Shown here in pieces: positions 1 to 7,998 of a stretch of DNA of 43,148 nucleotides. The notes under the pieces are model-generated. The model saw only the letters and a program-made list of their open reading frames with translations, was not told the DNA's origin and did no database searches. The first letter of the stretch is position 1. The number at the start of each line of letters is the position of its first letter. A program made the position numbers and the translations under genes. The stretch is taken from positions 1 through 43,148 of the forward strand of contig DUPB01000043.1 of assembly GCA_012838585.1 (NCBI GenBank), in the 5' to 3' direction. The DNA is from Bacteroidales bacterium. GTDB taxonomy: Bacteria; Bacteroidota; Bacteroidia; Bacteroidales; Dysgonomonadaceae.

Positions 1-659
1 ACCACGAAGAGCGTCTCTTGCGGGTTGACCGCCTTCTTGATCGACTCGATCTCGTTCATCATCTCCTCGTCGATCGCGAGGCGACCGGCGGTGTCAATAA
101 TGACCAGGTCCCTGCCGTAGGTTCGGGCATGCTGAACAGCGTTCCGGGCAATTTTGACCGGGTTTTTGTTCTCCTCCTCCGCGTAAACGGGTACGCCAAT
201 CTGCTCACCCAGCACTTTCAACTGCTCGATGGCCGCCGGGCGGTAGACGTCGGCGGCGACCAGCAACGGGTTCTTCCCCCGCTTGCTCTTGAGCATGTTG
301 GCCAGCTTGCCGGAGAAGGTGGTCTTACCGGACCCCTGGAGACCCGACATCAGGATTACGGCGGGATTGCCCTTGATATTGATCTCCGCGGCAGTCCCTC
401 CCATCAGGACGGCCAGCTCATCGTGGACAATCTTCACCATCATCTGCTCCGGCCTCACAGCGTTAAGCACGTCCTGACCCAACGCCTTCGCCTTCACGGT
501 CTCCGTGAACTCCTTGGCCGTCTTGTAGTTAACGTCAGCATCCAGCAAGGCGCGTCGCACCTCTTTCAACGTTTCAGCCACGTTGATCTCGGTAATCTTA
601 CCTTGCCCTTTTAATATCTTGAAGGACCTTTCTAACCTTTCGCTTAAATTTTCAAACAT
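1..659 (-). CDS. ffh: Signal recognition particle GTPase Ffh, N-terminal part (runs off the window)
   Basis: The minus-strand frame from the ATG at 659 is open to the window edge and gives the first 219 residues. Ffh binds 4.5S RNA and signal peptides and, with FtsY, delivers membrane proteins to the translocon. Visible are the helical N domain (starting MFENLSERLERSFKILKG), the P-loop GLQGSGKTT near residues 106-114, the AADVYRPAA segment and the G3 motif DTAGR near residues 189-193. The rest of the G domain and the RNA-binding M domain lie outside. P-loop and DTAGR would fit FtsY too, but the MFENL start without an acidic A domain is typical of Ffh. A TAnnTTTG box sits about 150 bases upstream. 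Confidence 0.95.
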   Translation of the reverse strand, partial: MFENLSERLERSFKILKGQGKITEINVAETLKEVRRALLDADVNYKTAKEFTETVKAKALGQDVLNAVRPEQMMVKIVHDELAVLMGGTAAEINIKGNPAVILMSGLQGSGKTTFSGKLANMLKSKRGKNPLLVAADVYRPAAIEQLKVLGEQIGVPVYAEEENKNPVKIARNAVQHARTYGRDLVIIDTAGRLAIDEEMMNEIESIKKAVNPQETLFV

Positions 660-808
660 AGTGTTGTTGTAATTATCGCTCTATCCAAACCCCTTTAACT
701 TAATCTGCCCAAGATTAATCGTTCTCTATTTGGGTTTTCCTAATCAAGGGCTTGTTCTATGAAATGCCCCGCACACCTATTCATGAGCGGGCGTACCATG
801 ATGGCGTA

Positions 809-816
809 CAAAGATA
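809..816 (-). promoter_or_regulatory. Candidate -7 box for ffh
   Basis: The minus strand reads TATCTTTG, a perfect match to the Bacteroidota -7 consensus TAnnTTTG. I see no clear -33 TTTG at the usual distance, so the call rests on one box. It would give ffh a leader of roughly 140 bases. Confidence 0.4.
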
Positions 817-934
817 ATAAAAATATCCTTTATATCGCTGTCGTTTTCTTCTCGCTCGCGCGTGGGCAGGGCAAATAGCGGGTGCAATATTATAGAAAAT
901 GTTTGTAAATACGGGATAAAATATAAAAAATGAA

Positions 935-951
935 ACTTTTACGGTAAAAGT
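935..951. promoter_or_regulatory. Perfect palindrome, candidate operator upstream of GH18 gene
   Basis: ACTTTTAC-G-GTAAAAGT is a perfect 8-base inverted repeat with a one-base centre, 107 bases before the GH18 start. The near-absent loop suits a dimeric repressor site better than a terminator. No regulator gene adjoins it, so its partner is unknown. Confidence 0.35.
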
Positions 952-1058
952 GCTGCAAGCTTGAAAAATATGCCTATTTTTATTAAAGCAAACGGGTAAA
1001 AATCGTTCCGGAGGCCTGTGAGGCCGGTAAGACAGGGTTTAAAAAATGAAATAATCGT

Positions 1059-2078
1059 ATGAAAATCTGGTTGTCGCTTTTCGTCGTTTTGACCACCCTT
1101 TTGGGGTGTTCCCCCCGAGGGAGTGAAAAAACGGAGGTGGATGCCAATAGGGTGGTGCTGGCGTACGTTACCTCCTGGAGTCAAATCATGCCCGATCCGG
1201 CGTATGTTACGCATGTTAACTACGCGTTTGGACATGTAAACGATGGGTTTAACGGTGTTCGCATTGATAATGAAGAGCGACTTAAGTCGATTGTTGCATT
1301 GAAAAGGGAGAGCCCATTCTTAAAGGTCCTGCTCTCAATAGGTGGATGGGGCAGCGGTCGTTTTAGTGAAATGGCGGCCGATGAAGCCAACCGCGAAGCC
1401 TTTGCCGCGGACTGTGGCCGGGTAGTGGAACAGTTTGGTTTGGATGGCATCGATATGGACTGGGAATACCCGACCAGTTCCTCGGCCAATATCTCATCTT
1501 CACCCGATGACACACGAAATTTCACGCTGCTGATGCAGGATATTCGCAAGGTAATCGGCCCAGGGAAACTGTTGACTTTCGCATCTGCCGCCAATGCCTG
1601 TTACGTTGATTTCAAGGCGGTTGAGCCTTACGTGGATTTCGTGAATATCATGACGTACGATATGGCTCGCCCCCCGTTTCATCACGCGGGTCTTTATCGC
1701 TCATCATTCACCCAACACCATTCGGTGGAAGAGTCGGTAGATCTACACGTGAACGCGGGTATTCCGGCAAATAAGCTTGTCCTGGGTATCCCTTTTTATG
1801 GCAGGGGGAGCCATGGGGTACCCAACTTCATAGACTATAAGGATATTATTAAACTAACCGACTTCACGCCCCATTGGGACGATGTGGCCAAAGCACCTTA
1901 CTTGACCGATAAGGACGATACGTTTGTATGCACGTATGAAACCCCTCGGTCGATCGCGTATAAATGCGCGTTTTTACGCGAAAAGGGGATGCGGGGTGCC
2001 ATGTACTGGGATTACAACGGTGATGATGAGCAGGGAACCTTGCGGAAGGCGGTGTATAAAGGGGTAACCGCTGATTAA
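1059..2078 (+). CDS. GH18 family glycoside hydrolase (chitinase-like lipoprotein)
   Basis: 339 residues. A lipoprotein signal peptide ends at LLGC (Cys17), so the protein is probably anchored in a membrane facing the periplasm or cell surface. The GH18 barrel shows LLSIGGWGSGRF (residues 91-102, the SxGG motif), the catalytic motif DGIDMDWE with proton donor Glu136, MTYD at 198-201, and a final GAMYWDYNGDD strand. GH18 enzymes cleave beta-1,4 N-acetylglucosamine links (chitin, peptidoglycan or N-glycan cores) by substrate-assisted catalysis, and the DxDxE set is intact. It is a single-domain protein without a carbohydrate-binding module, so small oligosaccharides are as likely as crystalline chitin. 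The start context AATAATCGTATGAA recurs at two other genes in the window. Confidence 0.93.
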   Translation: MKIWLSLFVVLTTLLGCSPRGSEKTEVDANRVVLAYVTSWSQIMPDPAYVTHVNYAFGHVNDGFNGVRIDNEERLKSIVALKRESPFLKVLLSIGGWGSGRFSEMAADEANREAFAADCGRVVEQFGLDGIDMDWEYPTSSSANISSSPDDTRNFTLLMQDIRKVIGPGKLLTFASAANACYVDFKAVEPYVDFVNIMTYDMARPPFHHAGLYRSSFTQHHSVEESVDLHVNAGIPANKLVLGIPFYGRGSHGVPNFIDYKDIIKLTDFTPHWDDVAKAPYLTDKDDTFVCTYETPRSIAYKCAFLREKGMRGAMYWDYNGDDEQGTLRKAVYKGVTAD

Positions 2079-2152
2079 AGAGATAGGGATTAAGTTGATA
2101 AAATGCTTTTTTTTGCTTACATTCGTAGTTATAACGGTATAAACTAATTATT

Positions 2153-2755
2153 ATGAATCGATTTATTATGTTACTTTCAATTTCTTTGATGGCATCGTGG
2201 GTGTCCGGGCAGGATATCCAACTGCCTGCCCCCGATCGAGCCGGGGGGAAACCTTTGATGCAAGCACTTAACGAGCGCCAATCCAACCGCTCTTTCCAGG
2301 ATAAGCCGCTGACTGTTCAGCAGCTGTCGAACCTGCTGTGGGCGGCTAACGGGTTTAACCGTGACGATAAAAGGACGGTTCCCACGGCGAACAACCGGCA
2401 AGAGCTGGAGTTGTACGCGGTGACGAAGGAGGGCATCTACTTTTACGACGCGAAGAACCACCTCTTGAAGGAGGTGAAGAAGGGGGATTATCGTGCCCAA
2501 ACGGGAATGCAGGAGTTCGTGCCCGATGCGGCGCTGAACCTGCTCTTCGTCTCCGATTCGGAGAAGGCATCGAGTCAACGCTACGCGTTAATCGATTGCG
2601 GCTACGTGTCGCAGAATGTCTACCTCTACTGCGCGTCGGAAGGATTGGGTACGGTGGCCCGGGGATCGTTCGACAAGGAGGTGCTGAGCCAACTGTTAGG
2701 GTTGCCCTCTAACCAGGAAGTACTGTTAACGCAATCGGTGGGCTATGTCAAGTAG
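2153..2755 (+). CDS. Secreted nitroreductase-family (SagB/ThcOx-like) oxidoreductase
   Basis: 200 residues starting with a signal peptide (MNRFIMLLSISLMASWVSGQ). The body fits the FMN-dependent nitroreductase fold in its SagB-type branch: an ERQSNRSFQDKPLTVQQLSNLLWAANG segment of the R-S-R-x-F type near residues 42-66, NNRQELELYAV near 78-88, and a C-terminal Y-C-ASEGLGTVARGSF stretch near 161-175. Such proteins bind FMN and oxidise or reduce small molecules. An exported version is common in Bacteroidota but its substrate is unknown. The stop lies 4 bases before the preferred GH78 start, so the two genes are probably co-transcribed; no functional link between them is evident. Confidence 0.8.
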   Translation: MNRFIMLLSISLMASWVSGQDIQLPAPDRAGGKPLMQALNERQSNRSFQDKPLTVQQLSNLLWAANGFNRDDKRTVPTANNRQELELYAVTKEGIYFYDAKNHLLKEVKKGDYRAQTGMQEFVPDAALNLLFVSDSEKASSQRYALIDCGYVSQNVYLYCASEGLGTVARGSFDKEVLSQLLGLPSNQEVLLTQSVGYVK

Positions 2756-2759
2756 AAGA

Positions 2760-5573
2760 ATGACCCTTTTCCAGTGCGGCCTTTCTAAGGCCGCATTTTT
2801 CGTGATAGCCCTCCTTGCGGCGTTTCAGGTGAGCTTCTCAAGCTGCACGATGGAGCGGGCATCGGTGTTGCCTGAAAATCTGACCTGCGAGTACCTGGTG
2901 AACCCGATGGGGCTTGATGTGGCTACTCCCCGGTTCAGTTGGACGTTGACGGCGACCAATCCCAAGGCGTTCGGCCAGCGGCAGACCGCTTACCGGGTGC
3001 TGGTGAGCCTTTCTCTGAAGGAGTTGAGCGGCGAGGTAGGCGACGTGTGGGATTCCGGTTGGGTCGAGTCCGACCAGATGCGGCTGATCGAGTACGGTGG
3101 GGAGCCGCTGCAATCCGACAGGGATTACTACTGGATGGTGGCCGTGAAGGACGAGGTGGGCAACGTCTCCCGCTTTAGCGAGGTGGCGAAGTGGAGCACC
3201 GGCCTCTTTTCGGGTGATGAGTGGATCGCTACATGGATTGGGACGGATGAAGCGTATAACCCGGCGGAAGGTCCCAATAAAATGCAGGACCCGTGGTTTA
3301 GAAAGACCTTCGACCTGGATAAGAAACCGGGTAGGGCCACCCTGTTCGTCGCCTCGGTGGGCTACCACGAGGTGTACGTGAACGGGAAAAGAATAGGTGA
3401 CCACGTGCTGGCACCGGCGGTGACGGACCATACGCAACGGGCACGCTACATCGCTTACGATATCGCTCCCGCCCTGACACGGGGAAAAAACGTGATCGCT
3501 CTCTGGCTGGGAACCTCGTGGTCTATCTTCGCCCCTTACGCGACACCCGATAAGCCGCGGACGCCGCTGGTAGCCGCGCAAGCGAATATATACGATAAGG
3601 GTGGTGAATTGCTTACGCAAGTGGTGACCGACGGATCGTGGAAGACGCACCCGAGTCCCAACCGGCTGATGGGTAACTGGGGCTTCGGCGTAGGCGGCTA
3701 CGGGGGTGAGATATGGGATGCCAACCTGGAGGTGGAGGGCTGGAACTTGGCTACCTTTGATGACAGTGACTGGAAGGATGCATCGACCTACAACCCTAAC
3801 CTGACCGTGTCGGGACAAAGGGTGGAAACCAACGTGCTGCTCGACGAGATTACACCCGTCGCCATTGAGACGCGGCCCGATGGAAGCTACCGGGTGGATA
3901 TGGGGGTGAACTTCGCGGGGTGGACACGTATCCCGGTCAAGGCGAACCCCGGCGATACCGTCCGCTTCCTCTTCTCGGAGAGGGAACAGGATGAGATGAC
4001 GTTCGGTTTGTGGAATGAATACGTGGTGGGACCGACCGGCGAGGGGGTCTTCGAAAACCGGTTCAACTACAGCTCGGGGAGATGGATCACCGTGAAAGGG
4101 GCGACGGTAGTGCCCGAGAAGAGTGCCATCAAGGGGTGGCTGGTGCGGACCGATTTCGCGGACGCCTCCCGCTTCGAGTGCTCAGATCCGCTGCAGAGTT
4201 GGATCTACAACACCGTGAAGTGGACGTTCGAGAACCTGGCACTCGGCGGGTTTATCGTGGACTGCCCCCAACGGGAGCGCTTTGGCTACGGTGGTGACGC
4301 GCACGCGACCTCCGAGACGGGATTGTTGAACTACAAGCTGGGTGCCTTCTATACCAAGTGGTTGGAGGACTGGAGGGATGTGCAGGGAACGGAGCCGATG
4401 GTGGGGAACATGAACGACCCGGGATGGGCCCGAAAGCAGGAAGGAAGCGGGCGCTACATGGGTGGCGGCGTGCTTCCCCAAACCGCGCCGACCTATCATG
4501 GGGGTGGCGGACCCCCTTGGGGTGGGATCGTGGTGACGCTCCCCTGGTTCCTGTATGAGTATTACGGCGATACCCGGGTTCTCCGTGAGAACCTGCCAAT
4601 GATAACGGGGTGGCTGGAGTTCCTGGATAGCCACGTGGAGGATGACCTGCTGAAACGGTACGGTGGGGTGTGGGACTTCTTGGGCGACTGGCTTTGGCCG
4701 GGAGCAACCGCCCAGGGGATGAATAACTACTCCGACGAGACGATCTTCTTTAACAACTGTTACCGGGTTTATAACCTAAGGACGGCGGCGAAGATTGCCC
4801 ACGTACTGGGTGAAACCGCGCTGGCCGAGAAGTGGGAAGAGCAGGCAAACCGCTCCTCCCAGGCAATCCATGCCCGCTACTGGCACGAGGAGGATAATAA
4901 CTACTCCGACCGATCGATGCGGAGCTTGGCCGCGGCGCTTTATGGCGACGTGATGCCGCCGGAGCTGCGGGGCAAGGTGATGGACCGGTTGGCGGAAGAG
5001 ATACTCGTGAACAAGAATGGGCATATCGACGTGGGGATTACCGGTGGTGCGATGCTCTTCAAGGTGCTGCGAGAGGAGGGGCGTGACGACCTGATCTACG
5101 CCATGACGTCGCAAACAACCTACCCGAGCTGGGGCTTGATGCGCGAGAGCGGGGCGACCACCATATGGGAGATGTGGGAGAAAGATCTGCCGGGTCACTC
5201 CCTTCTGCATAGCTCCTACCTCTACCCGGGCGCGTGGTACATCGATGGGGTGGCAGGCATACGCCGGACAGCCCCGGGATTCAAGTCGTTCGACATACGG
5301 GTGCCCCGCTTGCCGGAAAACTCCATCGACTGGGTGAAAGCCTCTTACGACTCACCGATCGGTACTATCCATACCTCCTGGAGGAGAGAGAATGGGGCGC
5401 TGGATCTGGAGGTGACGGTGCCGCCCAACTGCGAGGCGACCGTCTACTTCCCCGCGGAAGAGGGGAAAACAGTGACGGAGGCGTCGGGACACGCCAAAGC
5501 CGAGGGCGAAACGGCAGGGTATACCCTGTTTAAGGTTGCCGCGGGCAGTTACAGCTTCTCCAACGGCAGCTAA
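2760..5573 (+). CDS. GH78 alpha-L-rhamnosidase (lipoprotein)
   Basis: 937 residues from the ATG at 2760. An ATG at 2745 lies inside the previous gene and would only add five residues ahead of the signal. The signal ends at SFSSC (Cys29), suggesting a lipoprotein. Domain order follows GH78: N-terminal fibronectin-like region (NPMGLDVATPRFSWTL), beta-sandwich domains with NFAGWTRI, then an alpha/alpha barrel with the hallmark DCPQRERFGYGGD starting at residue 501; the Glu of RER (506) is the expected general acid. A C-terminal beta domain follows. It releases terminal L-rhamnose, for example from rhamnogalacturonan or arabinogalactan side chains. Base composition is G/C-rich and uniform with the adjoining genes. 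Confidence 0.95.
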   Translation: MTLFQCGLSKAAFFVIALLAAFQVSFSSCTMERASVLPENLTCEYLVNPMGLDVATPRFSWTLTATNPKAFGQRQTAYRVLVSLSLKELSGEVGDVWDSGWVESDQMRLIEYGGEPLQSDRDYYWMVAVKDEVGNVSRFSEVAKWSTGLFSGDEWIATWIGTDEAYNPAEGPNKMQDPWFRKTFDLDKKPGRATLFVASVGYHEVYVNGKRIGDHVLAPAVTDHTQRARYIAYDIAPALTRGKNVIALWLGTSWSIFAPYATPDKPRTPLVAAQANIYDKGGELLTQVVTDGSWKTHPSPNRLMGNWGFGVGGYGGEIWDANLEVEGWNLATFDDSDWKDASTYNPNLTVSGQRVETNVLLDEITPVAIETRPDGSYRVDMGVNFAGWTRIPVKANPGDTVRFLFSEREQDEMTFGLWNEYVVGPTGEGVFENRFNYSSGRWITVKGATVVPEKSAIKGWLVRTDFADASRFECSDPLQSWIYNTVKWTFENLALGGFIVDCPQRERFGYGGDAHATSETGLLNYKLGAFYTKWLEDWRDVQGTEPMVGNMNDPGWARKQEGSGRYMGGGVLPQTAPTYHGGGGPPWGGIVVTLPWFLYEYYGDTRVLRENLPMITGWLEFLDSHVEDDLLKRYGGVWDFLGDWLWPGATAQGMNNYSDETIFFNNCYRVYNLRTAAKIAHVLGETALAEKWEEQANRSSQAIHARYWHEEDNNYSDRSMRSLAAALYGDVMPPELRGKVMDRLAEEILVNKNGHIDVGITGGAMLFKVLREEGRDDLIYAMTSQTTYPSWGLMRESGATTIWEMWEKDLPGHSLLHSSYLYPGAWYIDGVAGIRRTAPGFKSFDIRVPRLPENSIDWVKASYDSPIGTIHTSWRRENGALDLEVTVPPNCEATVYFPAEEGKTVTEASGHAKAEGETAGYTLFKVAAGSYSFSNGS

Positions 5574-5636
5574 AAACGGGAATGATTAGAAGCCTAAAAT
5601 GGGTGCCTTTGTGTGCTGTTTGAAAAACGAGATGCA

Positions 5637-6542
5637 ATGAAAGCGAGACCCCTTCACTCGTTTATTTACCTCTCCATCGGGGCGGCGGTGGTTACCATCC
5701 TGCTCAAGTTTCAGGCGTACCGTACGACTGGCTCCATGGGGTTGCTGTCGGATGCCCTGGAGTCGCTCGTGAACCTGTTCGCGGCTATCTTCGCGCTGAT
5801 TATGCTCAACCTGTCGAGGAAACCGGCCGACAAGAAACACGCGTTCGGCCACGGTAAGGCGGAGTATTTCTCCAGCGCGACGGAGGGGGCACTAATCCTT
5901 ATCGCCGCCTTCTCCATTATCTGGACGGCCGCCCCGAGGCTGGTCGACCCGCGACCCATCGAGAACGTGAACGTGGGGCTACTCTACTCGTTCGCGGCCG
6001 CGGGGGTCAACCTGATGGTGGGGGTTATCCTGGTAAGGAACGGGAAGAGACGAAACTCGCTGCTCCTGGAAGCGGACGGTAGGCACTTGCTCACCGATGT
6101 GCTCACCACCGTGGGGGTAATCGTGGGGGTCGTGATCGTGAACTACACCGGCTGGTACATCATCGACCCGATCATCGCCATCGCCGTTGCCATCTATATC
6201 CTTTACGCGGGGTACAAACTGATTAGCCGATCGGCTAACAAGCTGATGGATGCCGCCATCCCCGAGGAGGAGATGGTGCGCATCGTGGCTTACCTGGACT
6301 CCTTGAAACCGGAGCAGGTCGAGTATCACTCCCTGCTAACCCGGATGGCGGGACAGCGGAGGTTTATCTCGTTACACCTGCTTGTCCCGGGAGAGTGGAG
6401 CGTGCAAAAAGGACACGACTACGCGGACCGGGTCGAGGAGGCCATCGTGAATATGTTCGATGGGCCGATGACCGTGCAGACGCACCTGGAGCCGATAGAA
6501 GATCCCGCCTCGATGCGCGATATCGGTCTCGATCGGCAGTAA
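5637..6542 (+). CDS. Cation diffusion facilitator (CDF) metal exporter
   Basis: 301 residues from the ATG at 5637; a GTG at 5613 would add eight residues. CDF proteins export Zn, Fe, Mn or related divalent cations across the inner membrane in exchange for protons. Visible are about six membrane segments, the helix-2 metal-site region SDALESLVN, the HAFGHGKAEYFSS loop, the helix-5 motif DGRHLLTDVLTT and a cytoplasmic C-terminal ferredoxin-like domain (HLLVPGEWSV..HDYADRVEEAI). The C-terminal HxHLE-type sequence (TVQTHLEP) is typical. The metal cannot be assigned. It starts 63 bases after the rhamnosidase and is followed by a MATE exporter on the same strand. Confidence 0.93.
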   Translation: MKARPLHSFIYLSIGAAVVTILLKFQAYRTTGSMGLLSDALESLVNLFAAIFALIMLNLSRKPADKKHAFGHGKAEYFSSATEGALILIAAFSIIWTAAPRLVDPRPIENVNVGLLYSFAAAGVNLMVGVILVRNGKRRNSLLLEADGRHLLTDVLTTVGVIVGVVIVNYTGWYIIDPIIAIAVAIYILYAGYKLISRSANKLMDAAIPEEEMVRIVAYLDSLKPEQVEYHSLLTRMAGQRRFISLHLLVPGEWSVQKGHDYADRVEEAIVNMFDGPMTVQTHLEPIEDPASMRDIGLDRQ

Positions 6543-6634
6543 GGGAGGGGGGTAAAGGGGAGCTCTTTCACAACGGCGATAAGCAAGACTGGCTTGTTTC
6601 CACGTGTGGCACTGTTTTTGCCACATCTCCTCCT

Positions 6635-7933
6635 ATGGACAAACGGATCTTTAGGCTGGCCCTGCCCAATATCATCACCAACGTGACGGTTCCGCTACTG
6701 GGGATCATCGATATCGCCATCGCGGGGCGGTTGGGCTCGCCTGTCTATATCGGTGCCATTGCACTGGGTTCCAGTATTTTTAACGTGATCTACTGGAACT
6801 TCGGATTCCTTAGGATGAGTTCCAGCGGGTTTGCCGCGCAAGCGTACGGCGCGAGAGACCTGCCGGAGGTGATGAACGTGTTTGCCCGTTCGCTCGCCAT
6901 TGGCTTGGGTAGCGGGGTTGCAATCGTCTTGCTGCAGTACCCCATCGGTGCGCTCGCGTTCAAGTTGGTGCAGTCGGGCCCCGAATCGATCCAACATGTG
7001 AAGACCTACTTCCGCTACGTGGTGTGGGGGGCGCCGGCGGTGCTGGGTATGTACGCGTTCAAGGGGTGGTTTATCGGCATGCAGAACGCCCGGACCCCCA
7101 TGGTTATCGCCATCTTCAACAACGTGCTTAATATCGTGCTGAGCCTTCTCTTCGTTTATGGCTTCGGGATGAAGATCGATGGCATTGCGCTGGGAACCAT
7201 GCTGTCGCAGTGGGTCTCATTTTTGGTGGCAGCCGCGTTCTGGTGGAACTACTACCGCAGGTTGTTGAAGTACCTTCGTAAGGAGTCCATCTGGGACAAA
7301 GAGGCCATGCGCGACTACTTCAGGGTAAACAGCGATATCTTCGTGCGTACCCTCCTCCTTTCACTGGTGACCACCTTCTTCACCTTCGCCTCCTCGGCGA
7401 TGGGCGAGACCATACTCGCTGTGAACGCCTTGCTCATGCAGTTCTTCATGCTCTTCTCCTACTTCATGGATGGGTTTGCCTACGCGGGTGAAGCGCTCAC
7501 CGGTAGGTACGTGGGTGCCAAGAACGGGGAGTACCTACGCTGGATGATTCGTCGGATTTTCTTTTGGGGGACGGTGGTGAGCCTCGCCGCGGTGTTGATC
7601 TACGCGCTCTTCCCCGATCTTATCCTTCGCGTGATGACCAACGACCTCTCGATTATCGACCACGCCAAGGGGTACATGTTCTGGACGTTGCTTATCCCCA
7701 TCACGGGGTTCGCGGCTTTCCTTTGGGACGGCATCTTCATCGGGGCCACCGCATCGAGGGAGATGCGCGACGCGATGCTGTTGTCGTCGCTCCTATTTTT
7801 TGCCGCTTACTTCGCGTTGACCCCCGTATGGGGGAACAACGGCCTCTGGTTCTCCTTTATCCTCTACCTCCTCGTGAGGGGGGTGGTGCAGACCTTCTGG
7901 GCAAAGCGAGCGTTAACGCTTGACCCCGCGTAA
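6635..7933 (+). CDS. MATE family efflux transporter
   Basis: 432 residues from the ATG at 6635 (MDKRIFRLALPNIITN). The frame is open further upstream to 6395, but that stretch overlaps the CDF gene and reads as Arg-rich nonsense. MATE proteins export cationic drugs or metabolites using Na+ or H+ gradients. The 12-helix pattern is clear, with two homologous halves: LALPNIITNVTVPLLGIIDIAIAG in the first and NALLMQFFMLFSYFMDGFAYAGEALTGRYVGA at the start of the second. Length is normal. It lies 92 bases after the CDF gene and converges on the efflux operon that follows. Confidence 0.93.
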   Translation: MDKRIFRLALPNIITNVTVPLLGIIDIAIAGRLGSPVYIGAIALGSSIFNVIYWNFGFLRMSSSGFAAQAYGARDLPEVMNVFARSLAIGLGSGVAIVLLQYPIGALAFKLVQSGPESIQHVKTYFRYVVWGAPAVLGMYAFKGWFIGMQNARTPMVIAIFNNVLNIVLSLLFVYGFGMKIDGIALGTMLSQWVSFLVAAAFWWNYYRRLLKYLRKESIWDKEAMRDYFRVNSDIFVRTLLLSLVTTFFTFASSAMGETILAVNALLMQFFMLFSYFMDGFAYAGEALTGRYVGAKNGEYLRWMIRRIFFWGTVVSLAAVLIYALFPDLILRVMTNDLSIIDHAKGYMFWTLLIPITGFAAFLWDGIFIGATASREMRDAMLLSSLLFFAAYFALTPVWGNNGLWFSFILYLLVRGVVQTFWAKRALTLDPA

Positions 7934-7998
7934 TAGAGATTGGTATTTAGGTTTTCGCTTTGAAACCAAAAACAAACGTGGGTGAAAAGTCAAGTATT

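Larger units (their letters stand above)
660..1058. other. Intergenic region between divergent ffh and GH18 genes
   Basis: About 400 bases with no convincing gene. It holds a minus-strand TAnnTTTG-type box (809-816) that could drive ffh, and a perfect 8-1-8 inverted repeat (935-951) on the GH18 side. The part after position 880 is visibly A/T-rich, as expected of a Bacteroidota promoter region. A 98-codon reading frame on the minus strand (939-1235) overlaps the GH18 start and has no recognisable features. Confidence 0.7.

Noticed and set aside
2838-3818. Minus-strand open frame of 326 codons opposite the rhamnosidase gene
   Set aside because: Antisense shadow of a well-supported GH78 gene; no recognisable domain.
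6395-6634. Upstream extension of the MATE frame by about 80 codons
   Set aside because: Overlaps the CDF gene, is Arg-rich and has no resemblance to MATE N-termini; the ATG at 6635 leads straight into the first helix.
7940-7975. Short hairpin (GGTTT/AAACC) between convergent MATE and TolC genes as a bidirectional terminator
   Set aside because: Only five pairs, A-rich rather than T-rich downstream on the plus strand; too weak to call.
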